Below, one piece after another: positions 18,144 through 27,315 of a DNA stretch of 64,000 nucleotides. The DNA is from Cytophagales bacterium (GTDB taxonomy: Bacteria; Bacteroidota; Bacteroidia; Cytophagales; Cyclobacteriaceae). Location of the stretch: the NCBI GenBank assembly GCA_020403045.1, contig JADBYK010000027.1, positions 26,883 to 90,882 on the forward strand, written 5' to 3'. Numbering within the stretch: the first letter of the stretch is position 1; every line of letters starts with the position of its first letter. The translations under genes and the position numbers were made by a program. The notes below the pieces were generated by a model. That model did no database searches, had not been told where the DNA came from, and saw only the letters and a list, made by a program, of their open reading frames with translations.

Positions 18144-18176
18144 CAAATGTAGCAATAAGAAGTTGAGCCTAACAAA
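18144..18176 (-). promoter_or_regulatory. Promoter of the riboswitch-receptor transcript
   Basis: On the minus strand TTTG (18176-18173), 21 bases, then TACATTTG (18151-18144): a full match to the Bacteroidota housekeeping promoter. Transcription would begin just before the aptamer. Confidence 0.75.
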
Positions 18177-18191
18177 TTTAATTTGAATCGT

Positions 18192-18199
18192 TACCTTTG
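18192..18199 (+). promoter_or_regulatory. -7 promoter element of psd
   Basis: TACCTTTG, 25 bases before the psd ATG, back to back with the riboswitch promoter. Confidence 0.6.
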
Positions 18200-18224
18200 T
18201 TGCCTAAGATTTAAACCTACTAGC

Positions 18225-18878
18225 ATGACCATTCACCGCGAGGGACGCACAATACTCTTTGTTTTGTTGGTAGTATTGTTCGCCCTTAATTGGGCTGTAG
18301 CTCAATTTTTTCCACAGCCCATCTTGCAAAACATTTTTATTGGCTTAAGCATCGGATTTTATCTATTAATACTACAGTTCTTTCGGATTCCTGTTTTCAA
18401 AGTGCAGAAAAACGACCGGCAGATTTTAGCCCCGGCCGATGGGAAGGTAGTAGTCATTGAGGAGACTGAGGAAACAGAGTATCTAAAGACAAAGAGGAAA
18501 CAGGTTTCTATTTTTATGTCGCCCATCAACGTGCATGTTAATCTAATGCCGGTGGCGGGAAAAATATCGTATTTCAAATACCATCCCGGAAAATACCTGG
18601 TCGCCTGGCATCCTAAATCTAGTACAGAAAATGAACGCACCACCGTGGTGGCGAAAATGAAAGATGGAACTGAAATTTTGTTTAGACAAATAGCAGGTGC
18701 CCTTGCCAGAAGAATTAAGTGGTATGTGAAAGAAGGTCAAGTCTTGAATCAGGGTGATGAATTTGGCTTTATTAAATTCGGGTCTCGTGTTGATATTTTC
18801 CTTCCGCTAAATGCAAAAATAGTGGTCAATATGGATGATATCACGAGAGGGGGAAAGACAGTCATTGCTGAACTATAG
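18225..18878 (+). CDS. psd: Phosphatidylserine decarboxylase
   Basis: Makes phosphatidylethanolamine from phosphatidylserine at the inner membrane. 217 residues, the short archaeal-type form common in Bacteroidota. Two hydrophobic segments at the N-terminus, then APADGKVV, the SIFMSPINVHVN region with active-site histidine, and G186-S187 in FGSRVD, where self-cleavage forms the pyruvoyl cofactor. The ATG at 18225 is chosen because the longer frame begins in the promoter. Divergent from the TonB receptor. Confidence 0.94.
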   Translation: MTIHREGRTILFVLLVVLFALNWAVAQFFPQPILQNIFIGLSIGFYLLILQFFRIPVFKVQKNDRQILAPADGKVVVIEETEETEYLKTKRKQVSIFMSPINVHVNLMPVAGKISYFKYHPGKYLVAWHPKSSTENERTTVVAKMKDGTEILFRQIAGALARRIKWYVKEGQVLNQGDEFGFIKFGSRVDIFLPLNAKIVVNMDDITRGGKTVIAEL

Positions 18879-18950
18879 CCAATCAAGGCAGAATAAAGCC
18901 TTTCCTCATTTTTGTTCGCCCGAACGGGTGTTATAACAGGCTCCATTGTC

Positions 18951-18958
18951 TACCTTTA
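18951..18958 (+). promoter_or_regulatory. Possible -7 element of the desaturase gene
   Basis: TACCTTTA (7 of 8 match to TAnnTTTG) about 80 bases before the ATG at 19039. Confidence 0.4.
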
Positions 18959-19038
18959 CGTATAGGTCTTCCAATGCTAAACTAAAAGTGTGTTTAGCTG
19001 TTCTTTGGTTAGATCACTTCTTCAACATTCACAAGCAT

Positions 19039-20166
19039 ATGAGTTTAAATCTGAATCTTAAGTTTGCTACCAGCCAGCAAGATTTTTTTGTAACGCTTAG
19101 TCAGCGTGTCAACGGCTATTTTAAAACTAATAATATTGAGCGAACTGCAAACAGTGAAATGGTTATTAAGACCGTTTTCATGTTTACACTTTATTTTCTT
19201 CCTTATGCTCTTCTTATAAGTGGCCTTTTTACAAGTGGCTGGATTGCGCTCGCGCTATGTATTGTCATGGGTTTTGGTAAAGCAGGTATCGGCCTTTCTG
19301 TTATGCACGATGCCAACCATGGAGCCTATTCCACCAAATCATGGATTAACACGATGCTTGGTCTGTCTTTGAATGTAGTCGGAGGTCATGCATTGAATTG
19401 GAGAATTCAACATAATGTGCTCCATCATACCTACACCAATGTGCATGAAGTAGACGAAGACATTAGTCCACGAGGTGTTTTAAGAATGGCTCCTGGTTCG
19501 AAATGGAGACCGATGCACAAGTATCAGCACCTCTATGCGTGGTTCTTTTACGGATTGATGACTTTCGTTTGGATTGTCATAAAGGACTATTATAGACTTA
19601 CAAAATATTACAAAGAGGGTTTGTTGAAAAAGCAAAAAACAACCTTGACAAACGAATGGATCGTGCTGATTGTCACCAAAGTAGTTTATCTGTCTTACAC
19701 CTTTGTGATTCCGATGCTGGTGGGGTTTACGTTCTGGCAAACGTTAGTAGGATTCTTAGTCATGCACTATGTTGCGGGCTTTATCTTAGCAATCATCTTC
19801 CAGCCTGCGCACGTAGTAGAGGGAACAGAATATCCACTGCCAGATGACAATGGAAACCTGGAAAACAATTGGGCGATACACCAATTACACACTACCACCA
19901 ATTTTGGTCACCGTGAAAAAATATTTTCCTGGTATGTGGGCGGTTTGAATTATCAAGTAGAACATCACCTGTTTCCAAATGTTTGCCATGTACATTATCG
20001 CGAAATCGCAAAGATTGTGCAGCAGACTACCAAAGAGTTTGGACTTCCTTATAAATCAAAGGATACGTTCTTTGATGCATTGAGAGCGCACGCTCAACAG
20101 TTAAAGATGCTAGGTGAAAAGCCGGTCGTTGAAGTTCCTGTGACCGCTGAGCCTGTCTTAGCTTAA
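19039..20166 (+). CDS. Membrane fatty acid (acyl-CoA/acyl-lipid) desaturase
   Basis: 376 residues. Four hydrophobic segments and the three histidine boxes of membrane di-iron desaturases: HDANHG, HNVLHH and QVEHH. The Q in the last box is typical of the front-end / linoleoyl-CoA desaturase-like group, but no cytochrome b5 domain is fused. It introduces a double bond into membrane fatty acids, probably with a ferredoxin-type donor. The ATG at 19039 gives the family N-terminus; the frame extends further upstream but through the promoter-like TACCTTTA. Monocistronic, ended by a strong terminator. Confidence 0.92.
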   Translation: MSLNLNLKFATSQQDFFVTLSQRVNGYFKTNNIERTANSEMVIKTVFMFTLYFLPYALLISGLFTSGWIALALCIVMGFGKAGIGLSVMHDANHGAYSTKSWINTMLGLSLNVVGGHALNWRIQHNVLHHTYTNVHEVDEDISPRGVLRMAPGSKWRPMHKYQHLYAWFFYGLMTFVWIVIKDYYRLTKYYKEGLLKKQKTTLTNEWIVLIVTKVVYLSYTFVIPMLVGFTFWQTLVGFLVMHYVAGFILAIIFQPAHVVEGTEYPLPDDNGNLENNWAIHQLHTTTNFGHREKIFSWYVGGLNYQVEHHLFPNVCHVHYREIAKIVQQTTKEFGLPYKSKDTFFDALRAHAQQLKMLGEKPVVEVPVTAEPVLA

Positions 20167-20189
20167 TTTTTCGATCAGAACGATACAAC

Positions 20190-20224
20190 AAAAAAGCTCG
20201 CGAAAATTTTCACGAGCTTTTTTG
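20190..20224. terminator. Bidirectional terminator between desaturase gene and atpG
   Basis: GCTCGCGAAAA pairs with TTTTCACGAGC (one mismatch), with A-run and T-run at the two edges. It serves both converging units. Confidence 0.88.
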
Positions 20225-20245
20225 ATGTTGGATTCCTTTCTGCGA

Positions 20246-21127
20246 CTACGCAGATTTCAAGGCTTCTGCTCCAGCTACAATCTCGAGGATCTCTTTGGTG
20301 ATAGCAGCTTGGCGCGTGCGGTTATACGTTAACTTCAATTCTTTTAGTAGCTCACCGGCATTATCGGTCGCTTTATCCATAGCAGTCATTCGCGCACCAT
20401 TTTCAGATGCATTAGAATCTAACAACGCTTTATAAAGTTGCACTTTCAAGGACTTAGGAATAAGGCCTGTAAGGATTTCAACCTGATTTGGTTGGTAGAT
20501 ATAGTCAGTAGTGGTTGAGCTCTTTAGGCTATCTGCTACAGGCGAAATAGGTAGAAATTGTTCGATGCGCAGTACTTGGGTAGCAACGTTCTTGAACTCA
20601 TTATAGACAATTTCAATCTTATCGAACTCCCCGGATTTGAACGCGGCTATCAAATGATCTCCAACTTTTGACACGTTATCAAATGTCAAGTTGTGGAATA
20701 GCATTGAATAATCACTGATTCTAGGCGCGTTTCTTTTTTCAAAAAACTCAAAAGACTTTTTGCCAATGGGCAAATACGATACATGACCCTTCTTCGCTTG
20801 TGCTGCGTATTTTTCCTCTACTAACCGTGTGACAGCTTTAAAGATGGTGCTGTTAAAAGAACCGCATAACCCGCGGTCAGAGCTAATGGCAACAATAAGG
20901 ATTTTCTTCTCTTCTCTTACCTGATTGTACCAAGCCTGGTCTTCGGTGCCTGCAGCTGACAAGTTTTGTAAAAGAGCATTCATCTTCTTGGCAAATGGAC
21001 GCATTTGCGAAATCTTATCTTGCGATTTGCGCAATTTGGCCGCAGCCACCATTTTCATGGCTTTGGTGATTTGTTGGGTAGAAATTACCGAAGATATTCT
21101 GCTCTTAACTTCTTTTAAACTTGCCAT
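20246..21127 (-). CDS. atpG: ATP synthase F1 gamma subunit
   Basis: Central rotor shaft of F1. 293 residues. The family ends are clear: N-terminal KEVKSRISSVISTQQITKAM and C-terminal YNRTRQAAITKEILEIVAGA helices that form the coiled coil, plus SSDRGLCGSFN. Last gene of the operon, 100 AT-rich bases after atpA and followed by a terminator. Confidence 0.98.
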   Translation of the reverse strand: MASLKEVKSRISSVISTQQITKAMKMVAAAKLRKSQDKISQMRPFAKKMNALLQNLSAAGTEDQAWYNQVREEKKILIVAISSDRGLCGSFNSTIFKAVTRLVEEKYAAQAKKGHVSYLPIGKKSFEFFEKRNAPRISDYSMLFHNLTFDNVSKVGDHLIAAFKSGEFDKIEIVYNEFKNVATQVLRIEQFLPISPVADSLKSSTTTDYIYQPNQVEILTGLIPKSLKVQLYKALLDSNASENGARMTAMDKATDNAGELLKELKLTYNRTRQAAITKEILEIVAGAEALKSA

Positions 21128-21227
21128 AAATCAATTTGAGAATTAATCAATTTGAATTTTTGAAAATGCAATGTTTTATCAATTGGCTAATTTCATTTTC
21201 AAATTAGCGCATTTTCAAATTTTCAAA
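21128..21227. repeat. AT-rich repetitive spacer between atpA and atpG
   Basis: Repeated words such as ATCAATTTGA and TTTTCAAATT fill the spacer. No promoter is convincing. Confidence 0.5.
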
Positions 21228-22802
21228 TTAGTATTTCGAAGCCAACTCTAGCGCTACTTTCTTAATCGTTTCCGCGTCCGCATCTTCAAATTTACCCGCA
21301 CGGAAATTATCCAACACACTTCTATACTGAGCCTTCAAAATCAGAATAAACTCGGCTTCAAATGCTTTTACCTTGCTTACGGGCACCTTGTCAATATAGC
21401 CTTTGGTAGATGTAAGAATCATGGCAACCTGTTCCTCTACAGGTACCGGCTGATATTGTGGTTGTTTCAATACCTCCACATTTCTACGTCCACGCTCGAT
21501 GGTTAGTTTAGTAGCTGCATCTAGGTCGGAACCAAACTTCGCAAAAGCTTCCAATTCACGGAATTGAGCTTGGTCTAGTTTTAATGTTCCGGCTACTTTT
21601 TTCATGGATTTGATCTGCGCAGAACCCCCCACGCGAGATACTGAAATACCAACGTTAATGGCAGGGCGTATACCCGAGTTAAACAAGTTAGTTTCCAAAA
21701 ATATCTGACCGTCTGTAATTGAAATTACGTTGGTTGGGATATAGGCAGAAACGTCATTCGCCTGTGTTTCGATGATAGGCAATGCAGTGAGTGAACCACC
21801 CCCCTTTACCAAGTGCTTTATTGATGCCGGAAGGTCATTCATCTTACCGGCAATCTCATCATTATTAATAACCTTGGCTGCTCTTTCTAGCAAGCGAGAG
21901 TGAAGATAGAACACATCTCCAGGGTAAGCCTCGCGACCCGGAGGTCTTCTTAACAACAACGAAACTTCGCGATAAGCAACAGCTTGCTTCGACAAGTCGT
22001 CATAAATAACAAGGGCGGGCCTACCTGTATCGCGGAAGAACTCACCAATGGATGCACCCGTGAAAGGAGCGAAGAATTGCATCGGAGCAGGATCGGAAGC
22101 AGAAGCTAATACGATCACCGTGTAAGGCATTGCTCCGGCTTTTTCAAGAGTTGCAACAACACCTGCCACTGTAGAAGCCTTTTGGCCGATGGCTACATAA
22201 ATGCAATAAACTGGTTTCCCAGCTTCATAAAATTCTTTCTGATTGATGATGGTATCAATTGCAACCGCTGTTTTTCCTGTCTGACGATCACCAATGATTA
22301 ACTCACGTTGTCCACGCCCGATCGGAATCATTGCATCAATTGCCTTTATACCGGTTTGCAAAGGTTCATTTACCGGCTGGCGAAAGATTACACCAGGTGC
22401 TTTACGCTCAAGGGGCATTTCGTATAAGTCTCCTTTAATAGGCCCCTTGCCATCAATAGGAGCTGCTAACGTGTCTACCACTCTGCCTAGTAAGCCATCA
22501 CCCACTTTAACGGAAGCAATTTGACCAGTGCGTTTAACAATATCACCTTCTTTGATCCCTTTAGACTCACCCAATAGCACCGCACCAACGTTGTCTTCTT
22601 CTAGATTCAACACCAATGCATTCAACCCGTTCTCGAATCGAATCAATTCACCGGCTTGTGCTTTCGTTAATCCATAGATGCGAGCTACTCCATCGCCCAC
22701 GGTTAGTACAGTGCCAACTTCTTCTAATTCAGCATCCGTGCGTGACTGCGAAAGTTGTTCGCGAAGTATGGATGAAATTTCTTCTGGTCTGATCTCTGCC
22801 AT
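21228..22802 (-). CDS. atpA: ATP synthase F1 alpha subunit
   Basis: Non-catalytic nucleotide-binding subunit of F1. 524 residues, close to the usual 510-525. Walker [21 protein letters not shown] (Walker B region), and the alpha signature [17 protein letters not shown]. Placed between atpH and atpG in the usual order. The beta partner gene is not in the window. Confidence 0.99.
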   Translation of the reverse strand: MAEIRPEEISSILREQLSQSRTDAELEEVGTVLTVGDGVARIYGLTKAQAGELIRFENGLNALVLNLEEDNVGAVLLGESKGIKEGDIVKRTGQIASVKVGDGLLGRVVDTLAAPIDGKGPIKGDLYEMPLERKAPGVIFRQPVNEPLQTGIKAIDAMIPIGRGQRELIIGDRQTGKTAVAIDTIINQKEFYEAGKPVYCIYVAIGQKASTVAGVVATLEKAGAMPYTVIVLASASDPAPMQFFAPFTGASIGEFFRDTGRPALVIYDDLSKQAVAYREVSLLLRRPPGREAYPGDVFYLHSRLLERAAKVINNDEIAGKMNDLPASIKHLVKGGGSLTALPIIETQANDVSAYIPTNVISITDGQIFLETNLFNSGIRPAINVGISVSRVGGSAQIKSMKKVAGTLKLDQAQFRELEAFAKFGSDLDAATKLTIERGRRNVEVLKQPQYQPVPVEEQVAMILTSTKGYIDKVPVSKVKAFEAEFILILKAQYRSVLDNFRAGKFEDADAETIKKVALELASKY

Positions 22803-22853
22803 AAATTATTTATGATTTACGAATTATGATTTACGATTTAAGCCTTTCGATTT
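22803..22853. repeat. Short repeat-rich spacer between atpH and atpA
   Basis: Tandem copies of ATGATTTACGA-like words (ATGATTTACGAATTATGATTTACG). AT-rich and non-coding. Confidence 0.5.
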
Positions 22854-23414
22854 TTAAAATTCTTTGATATAAGGGTTTTCGCTGAACTTAGTCTTCAGGG
22901 TTTTTAATTTACTTTTAATCGATGCATCAATTTGTTTGTCGCCCACATTGAGTACAAACCCCCCAATAAGATCCGCATCCACTTTTTGAACCAGGTCAAT
23001 CTGATTTTTGCCGCTAATTTTCTTCACCAAATTCTCCATCTCCATCTTCATCTTCTCGTCCATCGCGAAAGTGGTTGCAATCGTTGCCTTCTGGATTCCT
23101 TTGTGAACGTTGTAAGCATTCTGGAATTCGGCTGCTATTGCGGGTAAAAGGGGCTCGCGATTTTTCAGTGTTAGCATTTTGATAATGGCAAGTGTCAGCG
23201 CGTTTACTTTGCCTTTAAAGATGGCTTCAAGGATCGCAAGTTTTTTGTCGTGCTTGATGATTGGGCTTTTCAGCATGTTTGTAAAGTCATGGCTGGAAGC
23301 GCAAACACTGGCGAACAATTGCATATCCACCTTTACCTGCTCCAACGCATTTTGTTCTTCTGCTAAACTTAGCAGCGACTTGACATACCGCGATGCAACC
23401 CTCGACTCGGCCAT
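22854..23414 (-). CDS. atpH: ATP synthase F1 delta subunit (OSCP)
   Basis: Links the F1 head to the peripheral stalk. 186 residues. N-terminal helical domain (SRVASRYVKSLLSLAEEQ) and the conserved C-terminal DLIGGFVLNVGDKQIDASIKS strand-helix. It ends 51 bases before atpA and starts 3 bases after atpF ends. Confidence 0.97.
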   Translation of the reverse strand: MAESRVASRYVKSLLSLAEEQNALEQVKVDMQLFASVCASSHDFTNMLKSPIIKHDKKLAILEAIFKGKVNALTLAIIKMLTLKNREPLLPAIAAEFQNAYNVHKGIQKATIATTFAMDEKMKMEMENLVKKISGKNQIDLVQKVDADLIGGFVLNVGDKQIDASIKSKLKTLKTKFSENPYIKEF

Positions 23415-23417
23415 GAT

Positions 23418-23912
23418 TTAATTTAACTTTAGATCTTTGATGAATGTGTCGACCAGTTCTTTTTGCTGTTTGTCCTCTGATAAGTTCTTCTTGATCAATT
23501 TCTCAGAAATCGCGAGGGAAAACATAGCCACTTGTGCTTTTACATCTCGCAAAGCAGCTTGCTTTTCAGTGTGAATAACAGCCTTCGCATCTTCGATGAT
23601 TCGGTCGGCATTTTTACGTGCGGCAACCTGTGCCTCGTCATGCAGGCGATTGGCCGCATCTTTTGCGTCCTTTAACATGCGATCTCTTTCTTCCCGTGCT
23701 TCTTTCAACAATTTTTCATTGTCTGACTTGAGAGAAGCCATTTCTATTTTCGCCTTTTCTGCAGAATCCAAAGCTTGCTGAATGGATTCTTCGCGTTCTT
23801 TAAGCGATGCCAAAATAGGCTTCCAGGCAAATGCTTTCAATAAAAAGAATAAGCCTACGAAAATGATGAATTGCCAAACAATTAGGCCTGTTCCGGGAGA
23901 TAATAAATCCAT
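23418..23912 (-). CDS. atpF: ATP synthase F0 b subunit
   Basis: Peripheral stalk. 164 residues: one N-terminal membrane helix (about residues 9-28) followed by a long charged amphipathic helix rich in Lys/Glu/Ala with typical coiled-coil periodicity, ending in the AtpH-binding region. Gap of 101 bases to atpE, 3 bases to atpH. Confidence 0.97.
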   Translation of the reverse strand: MDLLSPGTGLIVWQFIIFVGLFFLLKAFAWKPILASLKEREESIQQALDSAEKAKIEMASLKSDNEKLLKEAREERDRMLKDAKDAANRLHDEAQVAARKNADRIIEDAKAVIHTEKQAALRDVKAQVAMFSLAISEKLIKKNLSEDKQQKELVDTFIKDLKLN

Positions 23913-24013
23913 GTACTAAGTGTTTAATGTTCTGATCTGGTTTTTTGTTTCTATTTTGTAAAAATAGAAGAACTCGCCAGGCCCATTGCCAAAGCAAGTT
24001 CTTCTGGTTTTTC

Positions 24014-24262
<249 letters not shown>

Positions 24263-24303
24263 TTATAAATTTAAGTGAAACAAAAAATTCAAATCATTCC
24301 ATC

Positions 24304-25323
24304 TCAATGATGGTCATCGGCTGTGGCCATGCCAATATACAAAGCGGTAAACAAGGTAAATACATACGCCTGAATACCTGCCACTAACAATTCAATTAAG
24401 TTGATAAACATTACCGCGATAGATACACCCACGCCCACTACGTAGCTTTGAAAAATAAACGTTAGGCAAATCAAACTCAGCAACACAATGTGGCCAGCGG
24501 TGATGGCAACAAACAAGCGAATGGTCAATGAAAATGGCTTTGTGAAAATGCCGATGATCTCCACGGGTAAAATGATAGGGCGAAGCACAAGAGGAACTCC
24601 AGGGGTCCAGAAAATGTGCGACCAATAATTTTTGTTGCCGCTAAAGTTAGTAATGATGAAGGTAAGCACGGCCAACACCAGTGTTACCGCAATATTTCCG
24701 GTCAGGTTACCTGATCCGGGAAGCAGACCCAATAAATTCCCGAAAAGGATAAAGAAAAATAGTGTTAGCAAATATGGCAAAAACTTTTCGTAGTGGTGTC
24801 CGATGTTCGGCTTCACAATTTCATCGCGCACGAAAACGATGATGGGCTCAATAAAAGACTGAAGGCCTTTAGGTGCCTTGCCCGTTCTGTTTTTTGCCGA
24901 TTTGGCGACTGCCGTGAGAATCAAAAATAATAGAGTAGCATTAATCAACAGCATAGCCACATTCTTTGTAATAGATAAATCAAAGACGGCCTTACCCGAA
25001 TCTGCCAAAAGTATATGGTTGTGGTCTAATTTATAACCATTGTAGTCTACCGGATTATGATGTTCGTCAAAAAAGCGTGAAGATGAAAAAGCATCCAACC
25101 CTTTTTCGGAGGAATAAACAATGATTGGAAGAGGTAAAACAACATGATCAGTGAAATGCCATTGGTGGTCATCGACTACGTGGTGAAGAATCACCTCATT
25201 GGCGTCAAATTTCTTAGGTTCTTCACTAGGCTCATTGCCCGATGCCAACAACAGACGCCCTGAAACCATAACAAAAAAGAGCGCTAAAAAGACGGTTTTT
25301 GATATTAAAAAAGGCTTTTTCAT
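24304..25323 (-). CDS. atpB: ATP synthase F0 a subunit, long form
   Basis: Forms the proton half-channels. 339 residues against 271 in E. coli: a cleavable-type signal peptide and about 100 extra His/Asp-rich periplasmic residues precede the five-helix core, as in other Bacteroidota. The essential arginine is in PFSLTIRLF and the last helix region reads GIQAYVFTLF. First gene of atpBEFHAG. Confidence 0.98.
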   Translation of the reverse strand: MKKPFLISKTVFLALFFVMVSGRLLLASGNEPSEEPKKFDANEVILHHVVDDHQWHFTDHVVLPLPIIVYSSEKGLDAFSSSRFFDEHHNPVDYNGYKLDHNHILLADSGKAVFDLSITKNVAMLLINATLLFLILTAVAKSAKNRTGKAPKGLQSFIEPIIVFVRDEIVKPNIGHHYEKFLPYLLTLFFFILFGNLLGLLPGSGNLTGNIAVTLVLAVLTFIITNFSGNKNYWSHIFWTPGVPLVLRPIILPVEIIGIFTKPFSLTIRLFVAITAGHIVLLSLICLTFIFQSYVVGVGVSIAVMFINLIELLVAGIQAYVFTLFTALYIGMATADDHH

Positions 25324-25355
25324 TATCGGTCGACCAGAGGCTTTTAATTGGAGTG

Positions 25356-25363
25356 CAAAACTA
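25356..25363 (-). promoter_or_regulatory. Candidate -7 element of the atp operon
   Basis: TAGTTTTG on the minus strand (25363-25356), about 33 bases before the atpB ATG. The -33 TTTG is not a clear match. Confidence 0.5.
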
Positions 25364-25427
25364 TCAATTATACCTTCTGAAAAAAAACCTTTCAGGAAAA
25401 AATGAACAGAATCGAACCTAAATCGGT

Positions 25428-26669
25428 CTATTGAACATTATGCAAAGACCTGAGTTTGTCTGCTTTCCATGAGGTAACACCAACCACACCAAGTGTCATC
25501 AAGCCCCCAAAGATGACCGAGGGAACCACCCCCAGGAGCTTAGCTGCGACCCCCGACTCAAATGAGCCAATTTCATTGGAAGAGCCAATAAATATACTAT
25601 TAACTGCAGAGACCCTACCTTTCATATTTTCGGGGGTGAGGGTGTGAATGAGTGTGCTGCGAACGATGACACTGACGCAATCGAACATACCGCTCAAGAT
25701 CAGCAGCGCCATGGATAGCCAGAAAAGTTTAGAAAGACCAAATCCAATCATACACAATCCAAAACCTGCTACACACCACAGCAGAATTTTTCCGATATTT
25801 TTTCTGATGGGGTTTCGGGTAAGATAGACTGCCATGATCACCGCACCGATGCCTTGGGCAGAGCGCAGAAATCCTAGCCCTTCTTTGCCTACATGCAAAA
25901 TCTCATCTGCAAAAATGGGTAGTAGGGCAACGGCTCCACCAAACAAAACCGCGAAGAGATCAAGTGAAATAGCACTGAGTACAATCTGATTTTTGAAAAC
26001 GAATTGGATGCCGGCTTTGATCTTATCAAAGATACCTTGCTCATCACTAACTGGCGGTAACGCTCGGTTGGGGATGGCTATGTAACAAAGTAATCCTGCC
26101 AAGACCAATACCACGTCTACTGTATATGCGGCAGTGATTCCATAGAAACCAAAAATAAGGCCGCCAATGATGGGGCCACCTACTGCTGCACCTTCCCATA
26201 GCGTGCTGTTCCAAACAATCGCGTTCTGATACAGGGAACGATCAACCAATTGAGGCATGAAGGAGAAATTTGCAGGTGATAAAAACCCACGTGCAATGCC
26301 ACTCAGGAAAATGATGGCGTAGATTGGGAGTGCGCCTCGGGCTAAAATAAATGCACCCAGATCCATCGTAAAATAAAGGAGTGCCATCGAACACAACACA
26401 AGTGTTATCACGCACACTAAAATTATTTTTTTGCGCTGCACCACATCCGCCAAATGACCAGCGTACAACGACACGGTAATCGCTGGAATTGCTTCGGCTA
26501 GGCCGATGAGTCCCAATGAAAGTGGATCTTTTGTAATTTCATACACTTGCCAGCCAACCACTACAGCTTGTACCATGATAGCCAATGTGACAAACAGTCT
26601 GGCGAGAATAAAGAAACGAAAGTCGCGCACCAGTAGCGCTGCGTAGGGATTTTCAGAAGATTGGCTCAT
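25428..26669 (-). CDS. MFS exporter, EntS-like (MFS_3 type)
   Basis: 413 residues with 12 predicted membrane segments. The cytoplasmic loop after helix 2 carries GHLADVVQRKKI, the MFS motif A variant of EntS-like exporters. Substrate unknown. The start ATG overlaps the stop of the NadR-type kinase by 4 bases (ATGA), so the two are translationally coupled, a hint, not proof, of a shared function. Confidence 0.9.
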   Translation of the reverse strand: MSQSSENPYAALLVRDFRFFILARLFVTLAIMVQAVVVGWQVYEITKDPLSLGLIGLAEAIPAITVSLYAGHLADVVQRKKIILVCVITLVLCSMALLYFTMDLGAFILARGALPIYAIIFLSGIARGFLSPANFSFMPQLVDRSLYQNAIVWNSTLWEGAAVGGPIIGGLIFGFYGITAAYTVDVVLVLAGLLCYIAIPNRALPPVSDEQGIFDKIKAGIQFVFKNQIVLSAISLDLFAVLFGGAVALLPIFADEILHVGKEGLGFLRSAQGIGAVIMAVYLTRNPIRKNIGKILLWCVAGFGLCMIGFGLSKLFWLSMALLILSGMFDCVSVIVRSTLIHTLTPENMKGRVSAVNSIFIGSSNEIGSFESGVAAKLLGVVPSVIFGGLMTLGVVGVTSWKADKLRSLHNVQ

Positions 26670-27211
26670 TGAAAAAATTGCGCGTTGATGGCCTCTATTG
26701 CCTTTTTCCTACGGCTATCACCCTGTCCTGAAATTTCTATAAACGGCACATTCGTTTTTGCCACTTCGTCCTGATAGATTTTCCAAAAATGCTCTCTTTT
26801 CTCAGGGTGTTCTCGTTGAGGATCATCTTCCCATGGGAGGTCGATGTTGGTGAGCAAATACAAATCATATTTTCGCTCAGCCATTTTATCCAGTATCTCT
26901 TGGTCGCAGGATCCATATTTGTGTTCACTCCACACCTTTACAACAATAAGATTAGTGTCGCAAATCATAATTTTGTTTGATTCCCTTAGCCATTCGTCTT
27001 CCATCCTAAGTTGCCCGTGTGCAATTTTGACCAAATCGGGCTGTGCGTATGGTTTTCCAAGTTTGTTTAAATAGGCCCTTGCATACTCTTCCACGCAGGT
27101 GGTTTTGAAATGACTAGCCAGAAACTTTGAAAGATCTGTTTTTCCAGTGCATTCAGGGCCAATTACACATACTTTTTTGATCGAGGACTCGGTAGTTTGA
27201 GAAAACGACAT
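26666..27211 (-). CDS. NadR-type nicotinamide riboside kinase-like ATPase (AAA_28)
   Basis: 181 residues. P-loop GPECTGKTDL (about residues 18-27), EEYARAYL, CDTNLIVVKVW and DLPWEDDPQREHP are the hallmarks of the ribosylnicotinamide kinase domain of NadR; the lid arginines follow. The NMN adenylyltransferase domain of NadR is absent, so only phosphorylation of nicotinamide riboside (or a related nucleoside) is expected. Operon with the MFS gene. Confidence 0.87.
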   Translation of the reverse strand: MSFSQTTESSIKKVCVIGPECTGKTDLSKFLASHFKTTCVEEYARAYLNKLGKPYAQPDLVKIAHGQLRMEDEWLRESNKIMICDTNLIVVKVWSEHKYGSCDQEILDKMAERKYDLYLLTNIDLPWEDDPQREHPEKREHFWKIYQDEVAKTNVPFIEISGQGDSRRKKAIEAINAQFFQ

Positions 27212-27289
27212 GAGCTTTTTGTTTCCAAAATAGGTATTAAAATGGACATTCGTTCGATGGCTGGTTACTGTCGCAGAGTAAAATTTATT

Positions 27290-27297
27290 TATCTTTC
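27290..27297 (+). promoter_or_regulatory. Candidate -7 element of the flavin oxidase gene
   Basis: TATCTTTC, one mismatch to TAnnTTTG, 18 bases before the GTG start. Confidence 0.45.
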
Positions 27298-27315
27298 GAA
27301 TTCAAACAACCTCAA

